From positions 22,338,001-22,402,000 of the forward strand of contig NC_058047.1 of NCBI RefSeq assembly GCF_020085105.1: a stretch of DNA of 64,000 nt, written 5' to 3'. The stretch comes from Siniperca chuatsi. Its lineage: Eukaryota > Chordata > Actinopteri > Centrarchiformes > Sinipercidae. This document shows, piece by piece, positions 1-12,550 of this stretch (positions are counted from its first letter, which is position 1; each line of letters begins with the position of its first letter). The notes under the pieces are model-generated. The model did no database searches. It saw only the letters and a program-made list of their open reading frames with translations, and had not been told where the DNA came from. A program made the translations under genes and the position numbers.

Positions 1-2300
1 TATATTTGCGTAATGTGTAGGCTTTTTTCTCCACCAACAGGACCTCCAGTCCGGTTGGAAAAACAAAAACCTCCAGTGTTGTAATATAGCAAACTGGAGG
101 TTGTACCTTTGTGTAAAAATGTGATCATGTTTAGTAGGTTATGGCATGACATCAGACTCTGACCTCTGGTCTAATCAGATTGTGCACTTTTTGATTGTGA
201 AGATGTAAATTAAAAGATTATTCAGACTTGAAACGTTCACTTCCAGTTTCCAGAATACCTTTCTAATAGATACAGTATTTTTCAACCACACAAACACAGA
301 AAACTGCACTTGCTTTAGATTTAATTTCAATGTGTTTGTACTTTATTCTTTTCAGTTGTATTTGTGTATGTTGTTGCTCTGTAAAGCAGAAATGTTTCAT
401 TAATGCATTTGATTTGACTTTTGATGTTAAACCAGCTACAATACATACTTTTATATTAACAATGTATCAAATAGCAATTTGAAAACAATGTGACAATGTG
501 AAAGGGGTCTCTTGTAGTGATGAACCCACAGAGAAAGAACCTACGGCTAAAAACATGTCTTTAGAGTCTGTTGCATTTTCTATGGGCAGCGAAGCTGTTT
601 CCATTTAATTTGGATGAACTTTAAGACATGAATGACTGAACTCCAAGTCAATTCCTTTGGATTTGTAAAGAGACTGTCCAAGACTGTCAAGACTTTCTTT
701 TCCTAAGAATCAAAACTGCAGGTGAAGAAGACAGATAGACAGAGATGTGACAGAAACCATAAATATGTGGACTCAAGGTCAGAATGTGTCTTGAGTTCGG
801 TTTCAAATACCATCCAACTACTGCCATTAGCTTTTTAGTAAATTTCCATAAACTTTATGAGTGATGCCAGTGTTGAACTGATTGCAATAAATGTGTGCTA
901 AATACCTGTAGACAACTTTAAAGAAAGGTGTCTCTACATTCCTTGTCTGCTTCTTCCACTCCTGTTATGTCTTGATAGATTCAGATTACCTTTGCATCCA
1001 TCTAGATGCCATTTCATAGGAGTGGCTCTTGATAATTCATGAGGAGGACATGACAGTACAACTACAGAATAGTTTTGAGTGGAAGCTTTAGCATCTATAA
1101 ATACATAAAGTCTTGCTTTATGGCACGTAAAACCTAATGGAACTTGACTTTTTGCTTCACTGTTTTACTCCGTGATTAAGAATATAACCCTACCTGACTG
1201 ACCCTGAGTGTGGTTCAAATTATACCGCAGATGACATTTGCTGCATTCACACATTAGCAACTACTTCTGGTGAAGAAGATCAATCAACACACAATCCGAG
1301 ACAAAAACATATAAGTAGGAGTATGGAGTTGATTTTTCCCTTCTTGTGTATTTGGAAAAGTCTGTGGTGTGCTGCTGTACGTCACAAAACCATTTATTTT
1401 TCCATCTATACCACAGTCCATTAGTTTACCCCTCTGATCAGCTTTATACATCCCCCCGCCATGTGTTTCACTGTGTGTGTGTGTGTGTGTGTGTGTCTTG
1501 TACATGTAGAGCTCGCCTACAGTCTCTCCACTATCATCCATTTCCTTTACTTGTGATCTACCGGGGGAGGTGAAGTTGGAACACAGTATTTCTACCAATA
1601 TCACTGGTCTGTCTTTCCGCTGTGACACATAAACATCCCCTTCATGGCAGCAGAGCTCACACCACACAGGTCAGCTGACTTCCTGTGTAACTGCCTGGTG
1701 CTAAGGGCAGGTAAACAAATTGTCCATTCATACACTCAGAGATATATGCCATTCAGTCTCAGATCAGAGACAAATGAACAGGTAACGACACATCTATATT
1801 AACTCACACTTCTTCCTACCTTTAAGCAATACTAAGATTCAAACACCTGGGATCCTTGATTCAATGTCACATGTTGGTTATTGTGAAACACTTGCACAAA
1901 TTATGAAATAAGAATTTTCATAATTTTTTCCACTCATCATCCACTCCCTGTTTACAGGAATTCAAGCATATTTTGGCACCCATATGTGATTATTTTACTA
2001 CACCGCAGGTCTGCTGTCTGTCATTGAAATCAGCATGTGTGTTAATAATGCACATACTAACAACATTGAGCTGTGAGCCAGCATGACAACAAACACTATA
2101 ACTCAAGTGGCAAAACAAAAATCCATACTATACCAAAAGGGCTTTTGAGTTTCCTGGTATAGTATGAGTTTTTATTTCATCACCAGGTATGTTTGTCTTT
2201 GCATGTCACCACAGGACTTAACTGACTCACTTATTCACATTAACAGCCATGGCTCAAATGCAAAATCGGGTAGTCTTGGCGGACTAGGAAAAGAGATATT
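1..2300. other. Intergenic, no gene recognised
   Basis: AT-rich non-coding DNA. No open frame here shows a recognisable domain or has plausible splice sites. It holds a short (TG)n run at about 1471-1496 and a small hairpin at about 2121-2170, whose arms CATACTATACCA and TGGTATAGTATG lie about 20 bases apart. Bases 461-530 repeat part of the element at 4795-5050. Confidence 0.6.
461..530. repeat. Dispersed repeat, short copy (partner at 4795)
   Basis: The stretch from AACAATGTATCAAAT to CTTGTAGTGATGAACC recurs at about 4795-4870 with few differences, including the internal ACAATGTGAAA repeats. The partner copy runs on to about 5050. It is most simply a fragment of a non-autonomous DNA transposon, but I cannot name the family. 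Confidence 0.6.
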
Positions 2301-2311
2301 TCTTCAATATT

Positions 2312-2780
2312 AGCTTCTCTGCACTGGCTCCCTGTAAAATCCAGAATATAATTTAAAATCCTTCTCTTCCCCTACACAGCTCTTAATGGTCAGGCACCAT
2401 TGTATCTTAAAGAGCTCATAGTACCTTCTTACCCCACTAGAACACTGCGCTCCCAGGATGCAGGGTTACTTGTGGTTCCTAGAGTCTCCAAATACAGAAT
2501 GGGAGCCAGAGCCTTATTGGCTCTGTTACTATTATTGTCATTATTATTCCTATGACTCTCATTCCTATTATTATTAACTTATTAATATTAATATTACCAC
2601 TACCATTACATTATTACTATTTTAAAATTCTAGTTGGTATTTGCATTGTGCTTGTTGGGTCTCTGTAAATAATATAATAAAGAGTACGGCCTAGACCTGC
2701 TCTATAGGAAAAGTGCAATGAGATAACTTCTGTCATGAATTGACACTATATAAATAAAATTGAATTGAATTGAATTGAAC
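2312..2780 (+). mobile_element. 5'-truncated L2/Maui-like LINE, 3' end
   Basis: In the plus frames the first 200 bases encode a decayed C-terminus of a non-LTR retrotransposon ORF2: LHWLPVKSRI, then FKILL, then LNGQAPLYLKEL, TRTLRSQDAGLLVVPR. This is the pattern seen in fish L2/Maui-type elements. The frame is broken by stops and small shifts. It is followed by a 3' untranslated part with an ATT-rich stretch and a terminal (TTGAA)n tail, which is typical of these LINEs. This is a dead-on-arrival insertion. Confidence 0.75.
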
Positions 2781-4429
2781 TGCACATAATATAGAATATT
2801 TTTGACATAATACCTCAACATCAATAATGTGACAATATTTTGGGGATTTAGAAATTATTTGCTTGTGAGAAAGTCAGTAGTAATGCCGATGTGTGTTAAT
2901 GTGGCCAGACGGGCCTTAATTGTTCATTGTGTTCATTGAGGCCTTCATTCATTATCAGCAGCAGCAGTATCATAGTATCTATGATCCACATTTAAAATTT
3001 GCATTCAGTGTTACTCACCAAAATGCACTGTGTATGCTTGAGATCTAACAAACGTGTTGAATGCACTTCCTTCCTCATCAAACATTTGCAAAGCAGATTT
3101 TCTAAGTATTTTCAATCCCACATTGTTTCCATCCATGTTTACTCAATAGCAGTCTTCTTCTTCTTATCTTCCTTTGTTGGTACATTCCAGTGTATCTCGG
3201 CACATTATCTCTACCTGTAGATCAGTGGGATAATGTGAAACCATTGGCAGGAATGTGTACCGTGTCGCCCATGTGTATGGCATGTGGATCCTTGTACATG
3301 TGCACGAGACAAACAAAACAGGCACCCACTCTACAAAAAATGCTCCACTACTGGAATTCAAAAACTCCACAGGTTACCTTTGATTACGCTAAATATTTTC
3401 TTGCTTGGGACATGTTTTAGTTTATAAATGTAACCAGTGTTATGTAACCTACTGTATCCATGCAGTTGACCTGAGTATGAGACGTTCAGTTTTTAACGAC
3501 ATGATAGATTCTTGTTTCATAGAAAAGAGAAGAGGTATGGATGGGGGGAGTCCCACGGGCTCTGCTCCGCAGGGGCTTCGTCATACCACCTCCCACCTGT
3601 GTCTGTAAAAAGTTATAGTTCAGTTTCATTAAAATATAGAAGATTCAGTCTATGAAAGCTTTTTGATGTTGACAGTCAAAAAAGTACCTTAGTTTGGTTC
3701 AGTTTTATACCATAAGAAATTTGTTTGTCAGACTTTAAATTGAGAGAACAACTCTTTGTCATACAGTAGAGTTTGGACCTGTTTGTTTTACAGAACAGGT
3801 CAACACACATTTTAAAAATAATAAAAAGTCTAAATGCTATTTGATTGATTTACTGATAAAGATACAAACAACATCAGCATTTGACATTTGGGAAAGAAGG
3901 GTTGCTTCCTGTCAGATTAATTATATGGGTCAGAGAAACTGTCTTCAAAACAGTTTTCAAATCATGCTGAAGGTGACAACTGGATTTATTCAAAAATACC
4001 TGACATCGTTGTCCCTAAGAGGAAAACATCTTTTGGCCAGCTTCCCAGTTTTGGAACATCCTCCCATTAAAGATAGGATATATATCTTACTGTTCCTTTG
4101 CATTTAATCTTAAAACTTGGTTAAAAAGCAACCAGACCTGCCATCATACCTAGTCACTGCATGCTTGCCTTGTCTGTCTCATTTGGCTTTTTGTCTGTTT
4201 GCCAGATTGTGTCCCTCCTGGTTTTACCTCTGTCCTCTGTAATGTAATGTGATTTTATCTTGTGACTGGCTGCTTAACGTTTTGTATTAATTGCCTGCAT
4301 TTTACATGTCCTAAGTTGCATAATGCTGCCATATTCCTTTAAACCCTTTATCCTGTTCACCTGTTTCATGTTTTGCTTTCTCCTGTTCTAACTTTACATC
4401 TTTGTTTTTATTGTTGTCTTAATGGCTAA

Positions 4430-4545
4430 TTTAAAATCAGGCCAAGGGACAACAGTTGAAACTTAGCCTTTTGGCTAACACTGACACATTGACAGTGATA
4501 TTGATCAATCCTCTCTGTGAAACTTCCCTGAATAAATAAAAGTTA
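4430..4545 (+). mobile_element. Retroelement 3' tail
   Basis: The sequence around GGCCAAGGGACAACAGTTGAAA, the CTTTTGGCTAAC stretch and the final GAATAAATAAAAGTTAA matches the pattern of a common 3' end of fish non-LTR retrotransposons. The coding part upstream (about 3840-4400) is too decayed to assign. A poly-C run follows at about 4550. Confidence 0.5.
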
Positions 4546-4779
4546 ACACCCCCCCCCCTCACCAAAACAGTGTGACAGTGAGACAGCATGAACAATAGCA
4601 GGACCCTTAAACTGAAGCAGCTAAATGGAATTCAGCCATTATTCATTGTATTATATTCACCTGTGCTTTTCCTACTTTAACATGTCAAATTGTCTTCTGT
4701 GAAAAGGCAGATGGCGCTATAAATATTAACATATCATTATACAAAAAACTAGGTTTATTTACCTTAAAGCGTCTATAAT

Positions 4780-5050
4780 CAATATTTTTTATAATAACAA
4801 TGTATCAAATGACAATGTGAAAACAATGTGACAATGTGAAAGGGATCACTTGTAGTGATGAACCTCCAGAAAATGATCACCTGAATCTACAGCTCCCCAC
4901 GGTTTTATGGAGCTTTATAGTGAGTTTCAGCTCACAGCAGCACATTTTGCAGAACCTTTACATGACAAGAAATGTCTGCTGTGGTCTGGTTGTTTATGGT
5001 AAGTATACCACAGTCTCAGCATTGTTTGGTTATGGTCTTTTGATGCTGAT
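4780..5050. repeat. Dispersed repeat, longer copy
   Basis: It shares about 75 bases with 461-530 and continues through CTACAGCTCCCCACGG and a TTTCAGCTCACAGCAG stretch. The presence of two copies in one window and the composition suggest a DNA transposon derivative. No terminal repeats or target duplication were identified. Confidence 0.55.
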
Positions 5051-5428
5051 ATGCTGCATGCAACACCTTTGATTTAAAACGAAAAAACAACTTAATGTCT
5101 ATAACACGACTTCATATAGGAATTTTGCAATGGGCTTGACCAAAAAGTAAAAGCTGCTTAGTTATTTGCAGATATGATTGTTTGTATAATCTGATGATCT
5201 GCAGCCTACATTTCTGGTAAATTCATACTTTCCATTTCATTCACACAGGGAAAAGATGGGCACATTTCTTGGACAATACACCCACAGTTTTGGGTACTGT
5301 GCTCCCAAAACAGCATGTGTGATGGTTGCGGGGAGTGGAGAGCAGTGTGGAACAGGTTTCTACTGCTGGCTGAGTCATTATGAGCCCTTTTATGCATCAG
5401 AGAGGACAGTGTCAGAGGGACACTGAAG

Positions 5429-5430
<2 letters not shown>

Positions 5431-5486
<56 letters not shown>
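5431..5486. repeat. (GA)n microsatellite
   Basis: About 28 uninterrupted GA units, followed by a purine-rich region to about 5680 with scattered GAGA motifs. Confidence 0.95.
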
Positions 5487-5489
<3 letters not shown>

Positions 5490-5491
<2 letters not shown>

Positions 5492-7600
5492 CTAGATAAA
5501 CATCTCGCACCTTTCTATGGAAAATCAAAAAGTGTTGTGTGTGTTTATGTGGCAAGAGTGAGATGAAAATGCAAAGAGGATGATTGAGAAATTGAGAGAG
5601 AATGAAATAAAGAAAGGGAGAGGGGAGGAAGAGACACAGTCACAGAGAGAAACAGAGAATCATAGACACAGAGAGCGAGATAAGATTTCCCAATCTATGG
5701 ACAGGGGAGTCCCCGAGGCTTATTCGGCCCACCTCCACACTGGGCGATGCGCTATCTCATATCTTGAGTGGGCTTTTGTTAAAGCTGTTTGTCTACCACT
5801 GGTTGTGTTTATCGTCGCCTTCCCTAAACAGACTCACAGAGCTTGAAGATGGCATGGGAAATCCCCCTGGCAGCTCTCTGCCAGTATGTGTGAACTTCTC
5901 CAGCTGCATTAAGCTTCATAGACATGTTATAGGCATTTGTGAGCAATTTATAGAGATTTAATGCATACTGTACAATTCCAGGAACCCTTCTGCTGACTAA
6001 AATGATAAATACTGGTGGACCCCCTTAGTGTTGTTATTGGTACACTGAAAAAAGGTACAGTCCCCTTAACAATTGGATGCTGCTCTTAGCCTTAGGAGTC
6101 ACTTTAGATTAAACAAGTTCAATGATCCCTATGTGCAATATAGAGTATGAAACATAACTCTATCATATTTTTAGGCGAATGTTTACTATTGACTATTTAG
6201 TCTTTCTTATGGGGATTTGCTTTAATTAGGGGGGTTGTAGAAATATTTAAGCTGTCACTTGTTTACCATTTTAGTAAAAAATTATTTAGAAGACTTTGTA
6301 CTGCAGCATGTCATTAATTGTCAAAAAGCAGAATCAGGTAATGTCTGATGGTAGATGGGACTTGATTAGATGGTTTGAATCCATTATAAAGAGTATATAA
6401 CAAAACTCACTCGAGAATTTGGAACAGAAGGATGGACAGATGGACAGATCTTCAATGAACTAATCTATGTTGTGAATAATACATTATTTTGGAAACAGCC
6501 TGTCTGTTTAAACCCCCACACTTGTCCAAAATAGGCGAGTGTGTAACCAACATGAATGGCACTTGACCCACGCTTGACGCACACATAGGCTACCCTGATA
6601 CCACTGTGGAGTGGTAATCAGAACAAAGTCTATTACAGTTCATCACACTCTGCTGGGAAACATCAGTCTATTGCTGGCAGTAATTCATGTATAAGGTTGT
6701 TTGTGGACTAACAATAATCAACCCCTCTGATGTTACTGTAATTTCAGAAACATTCTACGCATTAACAACATCTATTCTGATAAAAATGCAATAATGATAT
6801 TGGCTGGGTTATAAATACAAGACATTTGGTGATTTTGAATGAGAAACAATCAACAGGAATTCATAGTAATGACAAATAAAACTATTTCTAAATATATAAA
6901 GTGTCCGGTGTCTCCCAACTTCTAGATGACTAGACATGATGTGTGGAAAATGACCCCCGAGTTCCCAGTTCTAGAAACAACCAAACGTCTATTTTATTCA
7001 CGTCTACATGTGACACAATATTGGCAGGAATGCCACAGTTATCACAAAAAATGTATCTTTCTCATTTCAGATGTATCATGATATATGATATGAGAGTCCT
7101 TGTTTTTCAGTGAGTTTCAGAAACAAGTTTCTAAAGATTATATCAAGCAGAAACCAGACAGTCAAAGTAACATTATTCATGTTCTTATTTCATATGGCTG
7201 TACTGATTCAAATTAGCCTGTTGTAAATGTAGGTTGCCTAATACATTTAGCTTCAACCTCAGATAAAAAAAGGGACAAAAGCACTTATGTTTAAATAATT
7301 CACTGCAAAAACTGGATTAACTGGCAAAAGTGCATCCTCCATGTGCAAATGTCAAACTATGTGTTTAACATTTTATCTTAAGATACGTAGCCTACTGACA
7401 ACACTAGACTTTTTTTTTATTTTATAACTGTACGTAGGCTACATGGTATATTACACCTGACTGTGGACACGTAGCCTACACTGTCCGACATCATTTCTGG
7501 TAATGAAACACGTTTTGTATGATTGTAACTTATATGTCTTTAGCAATTTGAAGACATCACCTTGAGCAAATTATGTATGACACCATGGTCTGACTAAGCA
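5490..7600. other. Intergenic, no gene recognised
   Basis: Unique-looking non-coding DNA. The block at about 5690-5960 is more GC-balanced and less repeat-like than its surroundings and could be a conserved non-coding element. The open frames in it are short and have no recognisable domain. Confidence 0.45.
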
Positions 7601-8090
7601 ATTGGTCTAAAAAATACGCTGACAGAATCTAGTCAGGGTACAGCAGCCGAGATGTGCCAAACCGGGGAGCGAATGTAATAAAACTGCTGCTTTTCTAGAG
7701 AATTCACCTGCGTCAAAACAACGTGTGGGTGTTTTGAGGTTTTGGTTTTGACGCGCATCCACGCTGTCGGCTGAAAGTGAACCGCTCGCATCCCATAGAA
7801 ATGTAATACATTTACCTACTAGGCTTGACACGCACCGCTTTTAACTGTTTAACTTTTAAACAAAGCTCACGTTTGCTCGACTTGGACAAGCTGAAGCTGT
7901 GTAGCTCAGGTAAACACCAACATGTCAAGTAACAGTAACCGAATACAGCTCGCATCACAAACATGTGGTCAAGCGCAGTCCCGCATCCAGTGCAGGTGTG
8001 TCTGTGATTTGGCCAGGCGGAGCGCGACGGAGTGGAATTACATTAGATGATATTTGGCGCCCTCTGGTGGCGTAAATATAAACTGCACGA
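7600..8090. promoter_or_regulatory. CpG-richer patch, possible orphan promoter
   Basis: This stretch carries many more CG dinucleotides than its AT-rich flanks, with clusters around 7730-7850 and 7940-8060. CpG clustering in fish DNA often marks promoters or CTCF-bound regions. A splice-donor-like CAG|GTAAAC occurs on the plus strand at about 7908-7916. I found no coding exon on either side that it could serve. The nearest gene, faslg, ends about 4.5 kb to the right and reads toward this patch. It may be a promoter of a non-coding RNA or a boundary element. Confidence 0.35.
8056..8072 (-). promoter_or_regulatory. CTCF-like binding site
   Basis: The plus strand reads GGCGCCCTCTGGTGGCG. This fits the CTCF core consensus in the reverse orientation (GCGCC-Y-CTGGTGGC type) at every strongly constrained base I can compare. 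It sits at the edge of the CpG-richer patch. A weaker CTCF-like word in the opposite orientation (CCAGTGAAGGGCGCCA, two mismatches at core positions) lies at about 8348-8363. Confidence 0.5.
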
Positions 8091-9299
8091 GGAAAGTTTG
8101 AAACACCAAATACAGTTTCCAATTTAAAACTATTTAAAATATTGAGTGTTGAGAATTGAATACCAGTATTTTATTTTTTTTTTAATTTAAATTGTTTAAA
8201 TTTACATATGGTCATTTGTGATTGTTTGCTTTGTTGCAGTGTTGGTAAATACATGAAGTTTGGTGACCTCGTGTAGTTTCCAGCATAGCTCTGCTCACCT
8301 CAGGTTGACGTTGCATTACTATCTGCCAGTGTCTTTTTTGATACTACCAGTGAAGGGCGCCAAAGTAGTAAATGTTTAAGTTTGGATTTGTACCTGTATA
8401 TGATTTTTCCTCAATTCTGCAGCATGTGCGCTTTTGTTTAGAAGTAGTGAAGTACACTATGATACATCAGCATAATATAAATGACATTTAGTGCAGGCTG
8501 AGAGTTCTGACTTTAGAGGTTAATAATGGCATTTTTAAAAAACGGATCTCATCTGAACATTTATTAGGAGGATTTAATTAAATCCAAAGTGTGTCCATTT
8601 TTGCATTAGAGTTTGTACATGCAAATGTAAAAGGGGTGGATTTGAATTTCAAAGGGTCCAAAGGTTAAAATGACAAGAGTGTCCTAACCTGATAGGTGGA
8701 TTTAAGCCCCTTCTTTCCACATCTTTTACAAAATACGACTTCTTGGGCTTTTTAGTAAACACTGTTATTTGAATGGCACGTGGAGTGCCACAGTTTAACA
8801 TTTTTTTTATTCATGATAAAAGTGCATTTATATTCATGCATGATAGAGAACAAGGAGTGTAATGTTTGATTTTTGTGTGACTGTATCAGTTTGATAAAGA
8901 CTGCACTGACTAAGACGTGTGATATACAGTATATGTTGTCCTGTTGTAAAGAAGCACTTCATTGGAAGTTATGACAGAACATCAGTGCAGTGCCCAGGAA
9001 TAACTGGATAAAAAGTTTTTTTCTTGTTGTCTTCCTTTATTTCTTGCTGCTATTGCCCAGTCATATTCAAAAATACAATTCATTAAATATTTGATAGATG
9101 GTGAAGATGGTACTCAGCATTTCGTTTCAGTTTGCCCTCTGTCTCCTCAGCTTTTCCTTGACACAATGGTAGAACATGGGTCATACAGTATCATCTGCAG
9201 CTTGTTACAACTTTTACACACACACAAGTACATGGACCCCTGTACATTACACCCATGAGTGATTGTTGAACAGCTCATTTTAAGGCCATGTGCATTGAT

Positions 9300-9645
9300 C
9301 ACCCTTCTGGTTTCAGTCTTTCCACCAGATGTTGGCTGCAGGGATTTGCTTCCATTAAGCCACAAGAGCATCACTGAGGTCGACCACTGGTGTTGGGCGA
9401 TAAGGTTTGGCTATGAGTCTGCATTCCAGTTCATCCCAAAGGTATTGGATGGGTTTGAGGTCAGGGCTCTGTACAGGCCAGTCAGGTTTTTCCACAGCAA
9501 ACTTGGAAACATGATTGTTTATGGACCTCACGATGGCATTGTCATGTTGAAAGAGGAGAGGACCTTCCCGTGTTGCCACAAAGTTGGAAGCACATTATTG
9601 TCTAAAATATCACTGTATGATGTATCATTAAGATTCCTTTAAAGG
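9300..9645 (-). pseudogene. Tc1/mariner transposase relic
   Basis: On the minus strand the frame encodes the C-terminal half of a Tc1-type transposase: QHDNA followed later by the motif DWPVQSPDLKPIQYLWDELECRL, the catalytic-region signature of the Tc1/mariner DDE family. The N-terminal half and both terminal inverted repeats are missing or unrecognisable. The flanks decay into stops near 9340 and 9600. It is an inactive fragment that does not belong to a host gene. A second relic, apparently of the same family, lies at 58233-59195. Confidence 0.85.
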
Positions 9646-10173
9646 CCCTGAAAATGTATTTTCTTAATCACCTTCTAACTATGACTGATCCTACATGAGC
9701 ACACTATTTTCTGCCAAAGTTACATGAGTTTTGCATATTTCCTATCAGAGTCTTTCTGTTATTGTCTCTTCTCACTGGTTTTTAGTGGGTAGAGCTCAGT
9801 TGGAAAAAGGTGATGTCACGTACACGGTACATAAATCAGGATCTGAGGAACATATGAATCAGAATCTGACAGTTGGTAGATTGTTTGGACACAGTAGCAG
9901 AATAACGGGCTTTTTGAATGTTAAACTTAAAGATATATATTTTTTTACTTTGATGTTGTTTATTTCGTCATGAATATTTAATGTTGTAGAAAAATACTTC
10001 AGATTTGAAGCCCAATTTTCAGGGGCTTAAACTGAAAGTAAGACACTAACCCAGAATGCAAACCAGCGCCAGAGTACACACAAGTATCTAGACAGTGATG
10101 TCCACATACTTCTGCCACTACCATAGGGTAATTGGAGCCTGTGTGACATTTTACCCCTGCCAACTAACTTTTT

Positions 10174-10508
10174 CAAGTCTGCCTTAAAACAATACTCACA
10201 TGCCCATACAGTATGTACATTAAAACAGTTTTGGTTGTCGTGATTGTTTCTTCTCTCCACACTGGCTGTAGAAAGTTACAGTTTTTTACAAATACAAATT
10301 AACAAGTACAAAATCCCTCTTTATTCTGTCATGTTGGCTGTGTTTGAACTTTGGCCCAGAAAAAAGGACAGTGAATTTTGTCCTTGATCTCTTACTTTGA
10401 ATTTGTATTAGGAAGGGATCGTTTCACGGCCAGCATGGACAATTACAGCAGCCAATAACTCTTTGAATGTACATATGGGCACGTCAGTATTGTTTTAAGG
10501 CAGACTTG
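10174..10508. repeat. Inverted repeat, foldback-like element
   Basis: Bases 10174-10221 and 10466-10508 are inverted copies of each other. CAAGTCTGCCTTAAAACAAT on the left matches ATTGTTTTAAGGCAGACTTG on the right, and similarity continues into the ATGGGCA...GTACATT part with a short gap. The arms are about 45 bases and the loop about 245. This is the shape of a decayed foldback MITE. No target duplication was identified. Confidence 0.65.
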
Positions 10509-10509
10509 A

Positions 10510-12250
10510 ATGAATGTGAACCCTTTAAATCAATCTGTGAGCCAACTTTCATCATTAACTTTTGTGCAAAAGTCGCACAAGCTCTGGTATGACTGTGGTG
10601 AGAAAACTGTTCAGATGCTTTACATGATTGCTGTGCAAATTATTTGACTTTCCATTGGGTGGTATAGAAAGCCTCAGCCCATATCTTGCGAAGGCACTGA
10701 GTTACCACACAGTTACTTGTCAAACCTATGTTAGCTTTATCTCATTGTGTGGTTTTAAACTTCAAAATAACAGACTGCCTAAGTCAAGTGAACTCATGTA
10801 TCAAATGGCTGTTTATGTAGTCTTAAAGGGCTGCCCTTTATAAAACGCATCAGTTTCAAATGGACATGTGCTGTAAAATGTTTCAGTCTGTGCAACTAGC
10901 ATCATAAAGAAATTACTAAGGAGGGATGGAAAGAATAAAGAAGTAACAGCAAAATGATAAATTGAAATGGCCCTAAGGGTTACTCACATGAAAATTTGCA
11001 CAGTTCATCCTGGTATAAAGCTTATTCTCCTAGCAATTAGATACTCTCGAAAAATGACCATTCTTGTCTCTGTGTGTAATATGATGCAGATATGGATCCA
11101 AAAGGATCCAGATAAGAGGATTGTGGAGCCTTGTCTGAGTCCAAGAAGCTCGGAAACAGATAGCGCACACGTTTCTACAGAGGTTGAGGGTTTTCTTGTC
11201 AAAAGAGAGATTTTGGGCAAGGCATCACTTTGAACCGCCAGTACTGTGATGAGTAAAAAGTGATTATTCGAACAAGATGCAACCACAAGTCTGTTGATTG
11301 CAGATTTGAGTGAAGACTGGGTGTTAGTAGATGAGATGGAGGTTAATTAAGTTGCTGAGTAAAAACCCTGAACACTTTCAAATCTGTGGTTCCACTCAAA
11401 AATAGGTGTCTAAACAACACAGTAAACCTGCATCTCGGAGTGTGCCTCGGAAAACGGCACACCGGGTCTTGAGACAGAAATCAACATAAATTAGTTTAGA
11501 AGTTTACCACGTAGATAAAAGGAAGCACAAACTCTTTCACAAAAATCGACCTGCACAGAAGCGAGACCCTTGAGATATTCACACAGGAAGGAACCACACG
11601 TCAAACCTGCCACAGTTTTGTCCCCTCAGCTGTGCCCAGCCTGCACTTCTTCTCACACTCCACTAACATATGTATTTGTGGTGTACTGAAAAAGAACAGC
11701 GCAATGAGGGTGTTAAACTGCAACAATGCAAGTGCACTGCACCATGGTCTGTTAGCAAAATTTTGAAATTTCAATTAACCAGGTAATGCCCCGCCCCCAA
11801 CACACACACATTGTAGCTACTTTGGAGAGTTTAACTGCGTCTTTCTTTCAAAATAGAAATCTGCTTCTGTTTTAGACCTCTGCTGTACCTCAATGGAATA
11901 TATGGAAATCTAGTTCATTACCAGGAGCACAGCCAACTTTGAGTTGGTGTCTTATTATTATAATATTTTCCAGTGGTCATGAACAAAACTCATGTGGGTG
12001 TTCATTACATGGCATGTGCAAACATTAAACAATGTCAGGTTTCATAAACAAAGCATTTCCTTGTTTCAGCAAATGAAAATCAACTTAAATTATCTCTTTA
12101 TTTACTTAATCAAACAACCATCATATAACACTTTTTCACTTTCATAAGCACACATTTAGACATCACAAGAGTCAGATCCACACTAAAATAAATATTTTAA
12201 CAATGCTATAACTAAACCACCGTGTTAGTGTTAACCGATTCTCTCAGCAT
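10510..12250. other. Intergenic between 10.5 kb and the faslg 3' end
   Basis: I see no exon with supporting splice sites and no recognisable repeat. The open frames at about 10.6-11.3 kb (71-93 codons) lack domains. The right part may include extended faslg 3' UTR, since several AATAAA words occur on the minus strand, for example at 12097-12102 and 12301-12306. Confidence 0.4.
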
Positions 12251-12300
12251 TTATAAAAGGCACACTATTTGTTTATCCATACGTGTGGAAATTGCTTCAA

Positions 12301-12306
12301 TTTATT
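12301..12306 (-). terminator. Candidate faslg polyadenylation signal
   Basis: AATAAA on the minus strand, about 245 bases past the faslg stop codon. Further AATAAA at 12097-12102. The minus strand between them is AU-rich with ATTTA words (for example TATTTATTT at about 12188-12196), consistent with an unstable cytokine-type 3' UTR. Which signal is used is unknown. Confidence 0.45.
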
Positions 12307-12550
12307 TCACCTCCAATTTTAAAGCTGGCAATAAAGAGTGCATGTGCAATATTTTCTCTGGGATTTAACATTGCAGACCCTTTCATATTCATGCTATTCA
12401 GTGCAGTTATGATATGTCATAAGAATCACATTCAACATAGGAATCATTCGGGTAAAGTGATGAGTAAGATTCACTCCTGCCTGAGACATTCTGAGCAGTT
12501 TACATTCACTGGAGTACAATTATGACACTAAAACACAAAGCCCCAACTCT

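Noticed and set aside
5580-5961. Open frames after the GA microsatellite
   Set aside because: The first part is a translation of purine-rich simple sequence; the remainder has no domain. The DNA may be conserved non-coding, but a gene is not supported.
9259-9642. 127-codon plus-strand open frame
   Set aside because: It is the antisense shadow of the Tc1 transposase relic on the minus strand, and has no domain of its own.
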